Origin: Bacillota bacterium
GTDB taxonomy: Bacteria; Bacillota; Bacilli; Alicyclobacillales; SLC66
Direction: 5' to 3'
Length of the DNA: 7,692 nt
Assembly: GCA_021820825.1 (NCBI GenBank)
Contig: JAKADD010000110.1
Span: 1-7,692 of the forward strand
The stretch's first letter is position 1, and the number at the start of each line of letters is the position of its first letter. The position numbers were made by a program, and so were the translations under genes. Below are positions 6,700-7,692 of the stretch, in pieces. The notes beneath the pieces were generated by a model. The model worked only from the letters and a program-made list of their open reading frames with translations. It did not search any database and was not told where the DNA came from.

Positions 6700-6813
6700 T
6701 CCCTGCCCTGGCTGGATCGTATACTGTTCCGCTGCTCAGACACAGCTGCGCCGAACTCGCCTCGGAACAGTATACGATCCAGCCAGGGTGAGTTTTTCAG
6801 GATAGGGCAGGGA
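6700..6813. repeat. Long inverted repeat 1 between prkA and yhbH, terminator-like
   Basis: The arms 6706-6731 and 6763-6788 are perfect 26-bp reverse complements (left arm starts CCCTGGCTGG, right arm ends CCAGCCAGGG) around a 31-nt loop. A further outer pair, TCCCTGCCCT (6700-6709) and AGGGCAGGGA (6804-6813), is also perfect and shares four bases with the inner left arm. It begins 7 nt after the prkA stop. On the plus strand the inner stem is followed by TGAG and five T (6793-6797), so it may act as an intrinsic terminator of prkA, although it is much longer than a usual terminator stem. It may instead be a mobile palindromic element or an RNA-processing hairpin. Confidence 0.85.
6706..6797 (+). 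terminator. Possible rho-independent terminator of prkA (stem of inverted repeat 1)
   Basis: The 26-bp stem of repeat 1 followed by TGAGTTTTTC gives a hairpin plus short T tract downstream of prkA. The T run starts 5 nt after the stem and is only five long, so full termination is doubtful. Partial termination would lower yhbH relative to prkA; the opposite reading is that transcription continues and the hairpin only stabilises or punctuates the mRNA. Confidence 0.4.
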
Positions 6814-6820
6814 AATGACT

Positions 6821-6915
6821 TGCCTGGACGGATCATGCCTTGCGCTGCAGCGAGATTTGCGGCCTTTAGGCTGCACCTGTTTGAGAGGCAGTGCAAGGCA
6901 TGATCCGTCCAGGCA
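6821..6915. repeat. Long inverted repeat 2 upstream of yhbH
   Basis: The arms 6821-6843 and 6893-6915 are perfect 23-bp reverse complements (left starts TGCCTGGACGG, right ends CCGTCCAGGCA). After one G-T wobble (6844/6892), four more pairs, CTGC (6845-6848) with GCAG (6888-6891), extend the stem to 28. Inside the loop a smaller hairpin, TGCGGCC-TTTA-GGCTGCA (6858-6875), pairs with one wobble. It follows repeat 1 after about 7 nt and ends about 25 nt before the yhbH ribosome-binding site, leaving that site free. No T tract follows on either strand, so it is not a typical terminator. Confidence 0.85.
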
Positions 6916-6956
6916 TAGCAGAGCAGGCACATTTCCAGGAGAAAGAGGTGGGCGGC

Positions 6957-7692
6957 GTGGGCGTGTCAATACTGAGTCAGGACGACTGGTCTTTACACCG
7001 CAAAGGGCAGCAAGATCAGGCGCGCCATCAGCAGAAGGTGCGCGAGGCGATCAGACGAAATCTGGCAGACCTGATCAGCGAAGAAAGCATCGTGATGACG
7101 GATGGCAGGCAGATCATCAAAGTACCCATTCGGTCATTGGATGAGTACCGTTTCAGGTTCAACCACAATAAAAACCAGCAGGCTGGTCAGGGCGACGGCG
7201 GGTCGGCTATCGGCGACGTCATCGCGCGCGATCCTGGACAGACTGGTCAAAAGACGCCGGGTCAGGGTGAAGGTGCGGGGGATCAGCCCGGCGTCGATTA
7301 TTACGAGGCCGAAGTGTCCGTGGACGATATCCAGTCTGTACTGTTCACCGATCTGGAATTGCCGTATCTGGTTCAAAAGGCGCCCGATCAGTTGGAAGTT
7401 ACAGACGTCCAGTTTCGCGATGTGCGAAAAAAAGGATTGCAGAGTAACATCGACAAAAAACGCACAATTCTGGAAACTATAAAGCGCAACGCGAGTGCGG
7501 GTGTTCCCGGATTCCATCACATCACGCCTGAGGATCTGCGTTACAAGACATGGGAAGACGTGCAGAATCCCCAGTCTCAGGCCGTTGTGCTGGCGATGAT
7601 GGATACCTCCGGTTCGATGGGCACGTTTGAGAAGTACATTGCCCGGACGTTCTTCTTCTGGATGGTGCGGTTTTTGCGCACAAAATATGAAC
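6957..7692 (+). CDS. yhbH: YhbH, sporulation protein (DUF444), 3' end outside window
   Basis: 245 complete codons run from the chosen GTG to the right edge with no stop, so the gene is truncated by the window. The product matches B. subtilis YhbH/E. coli YeaH closely. It has the N-terminal DWSLHRKG and [10 protein letters not shown] (27-36), [10 protein letters not shown] and [13 protein letters not shown] (55-67), a Gly/Gln-rich linker (about 76-111), [10 protein letters not shown] (111-120), [15 protein letters not shown], and the start of a von Willebrand A-type domain with the metal-site motif DTSGSMG (216-222) and [14 protein letters not shown]. It works with PrkA and usually SpoVR in sporulation or stress; the molecular role is not settled. 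Three in-frame GTGs compete (6948, 6957, 6963). AGAAAGAGGTG (6940-6950) resembles the anti-SD complement and sits 6 nt before 6957, so that start is preferred. The ATP-partner gene prkA lies 263 bp upstream across two long hairpins. Confidence 0.93.
   Translation, partial: MGVSILSQDDWSLHRKGQQDQARHQQKVREAIRRNLADLISEESIVMTDGRQIIKVPIRSLDEYRFRFNHNKNQQAGQGDGGSAIGDVIARDPGQTGQKTPGQGEGAGDQPGVDYYEAEVSVDDIQSVLFTDLELPYLVQKAPDQLEVTDVQFRDVRKKGLQSNIDKKRTILETIKRNASAGVPGFHHITPEDLRYKTWEDVQNPQSQAVVLAMMDTSGSMGTFEKYIARTFFFWMVRFLRTKYE

Noticed and set aside
6694..6956. CRISPR array or insertion sequence in the prkA-yhbH gap
   Set aside because: There are only two non-identical inverted repeats with no repeated spacer units, no transposase frame and no clear target-site duplication.
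1..7692. tRNA, rRNA or riboswitch genes
   Set aside because: No tRNA-like cloverleaf, conserved rRNA stretch or known riboswitch core was recognised by eye; a covariance-model scan would settle this.

Overview
The window looks like part of the chromosome of an endospore-forming member of the Bacillota. It carries a CotS-family spore coat gene, prkA and yhbH, and the Shine-Dalgarno sequences are strong (AAAGGAGG, GGAGG, AAGGGGG). Base composition is moderately GC-rich. That mix would suit a relative of Alicyclobacillaceae or another GC-richer Bacilli lineage, but the family assignment is inference. I see no rRNA, tRNA, CRISPR array, transposase, phage gene or plasmid gene.

Layout, left to right. 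(1) 1-1449, minus strand: a CotS-family spore coat protein with an unusually long, basic, Pro/Arg-rich N-terminus; its 3' end runs off the window. (2) 1578-2357, minus strand: an IclR-family regulator ending in a long perfect hairpin that separates it from cotS. (3) 2517-3467, plus strand: a protein with a C-terminal papain-like 'amidase' domain (Asn-Asp-Cys motif) and an unrecognised N-terminal half, transcribed away from the IclR gene across a 159-bp divergent spacer. (4) 3507-3971, plus strand: trmL, the tRNA wobble 2'-O-methyltransferase, 39 bp downstream. (5) 3944-4543, minus strand: a TetR-family regulator whose 3' end overlaps trmL by 28 bp. (6) A 251-bp divergent spacer rich in short inverted repeats, then prkA (4795-6693, plus). 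(7) 6694-6956: two tightly stacked long inverted repeats. (8) 6957 to the right edge: yhbH, truncated by the window.

How the genes fit together. prkA and yhbH belong to the conserved prkA/yhbH/spoVR (E. coli yeaG/yeaH/ycgB) sporulation and stress set; spoVR may lie past the right edge, though that cannot be seen here. cotS would act late in the same process, in the mother cell. The IclR and TetR genes are both divergently placed, so each may control itself and its neighbour, but no ligand or target can be read from the sequence. trmL is housekeeping.

The window is mostly ordinary, well-conserved sporulation and housekeeping territory. The one feature standard gene families do not explain is the pair of long, perfect, partly related hairpins between prkA and yhbH. 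The left one appears to carry a 19-bp interruption in one arm.
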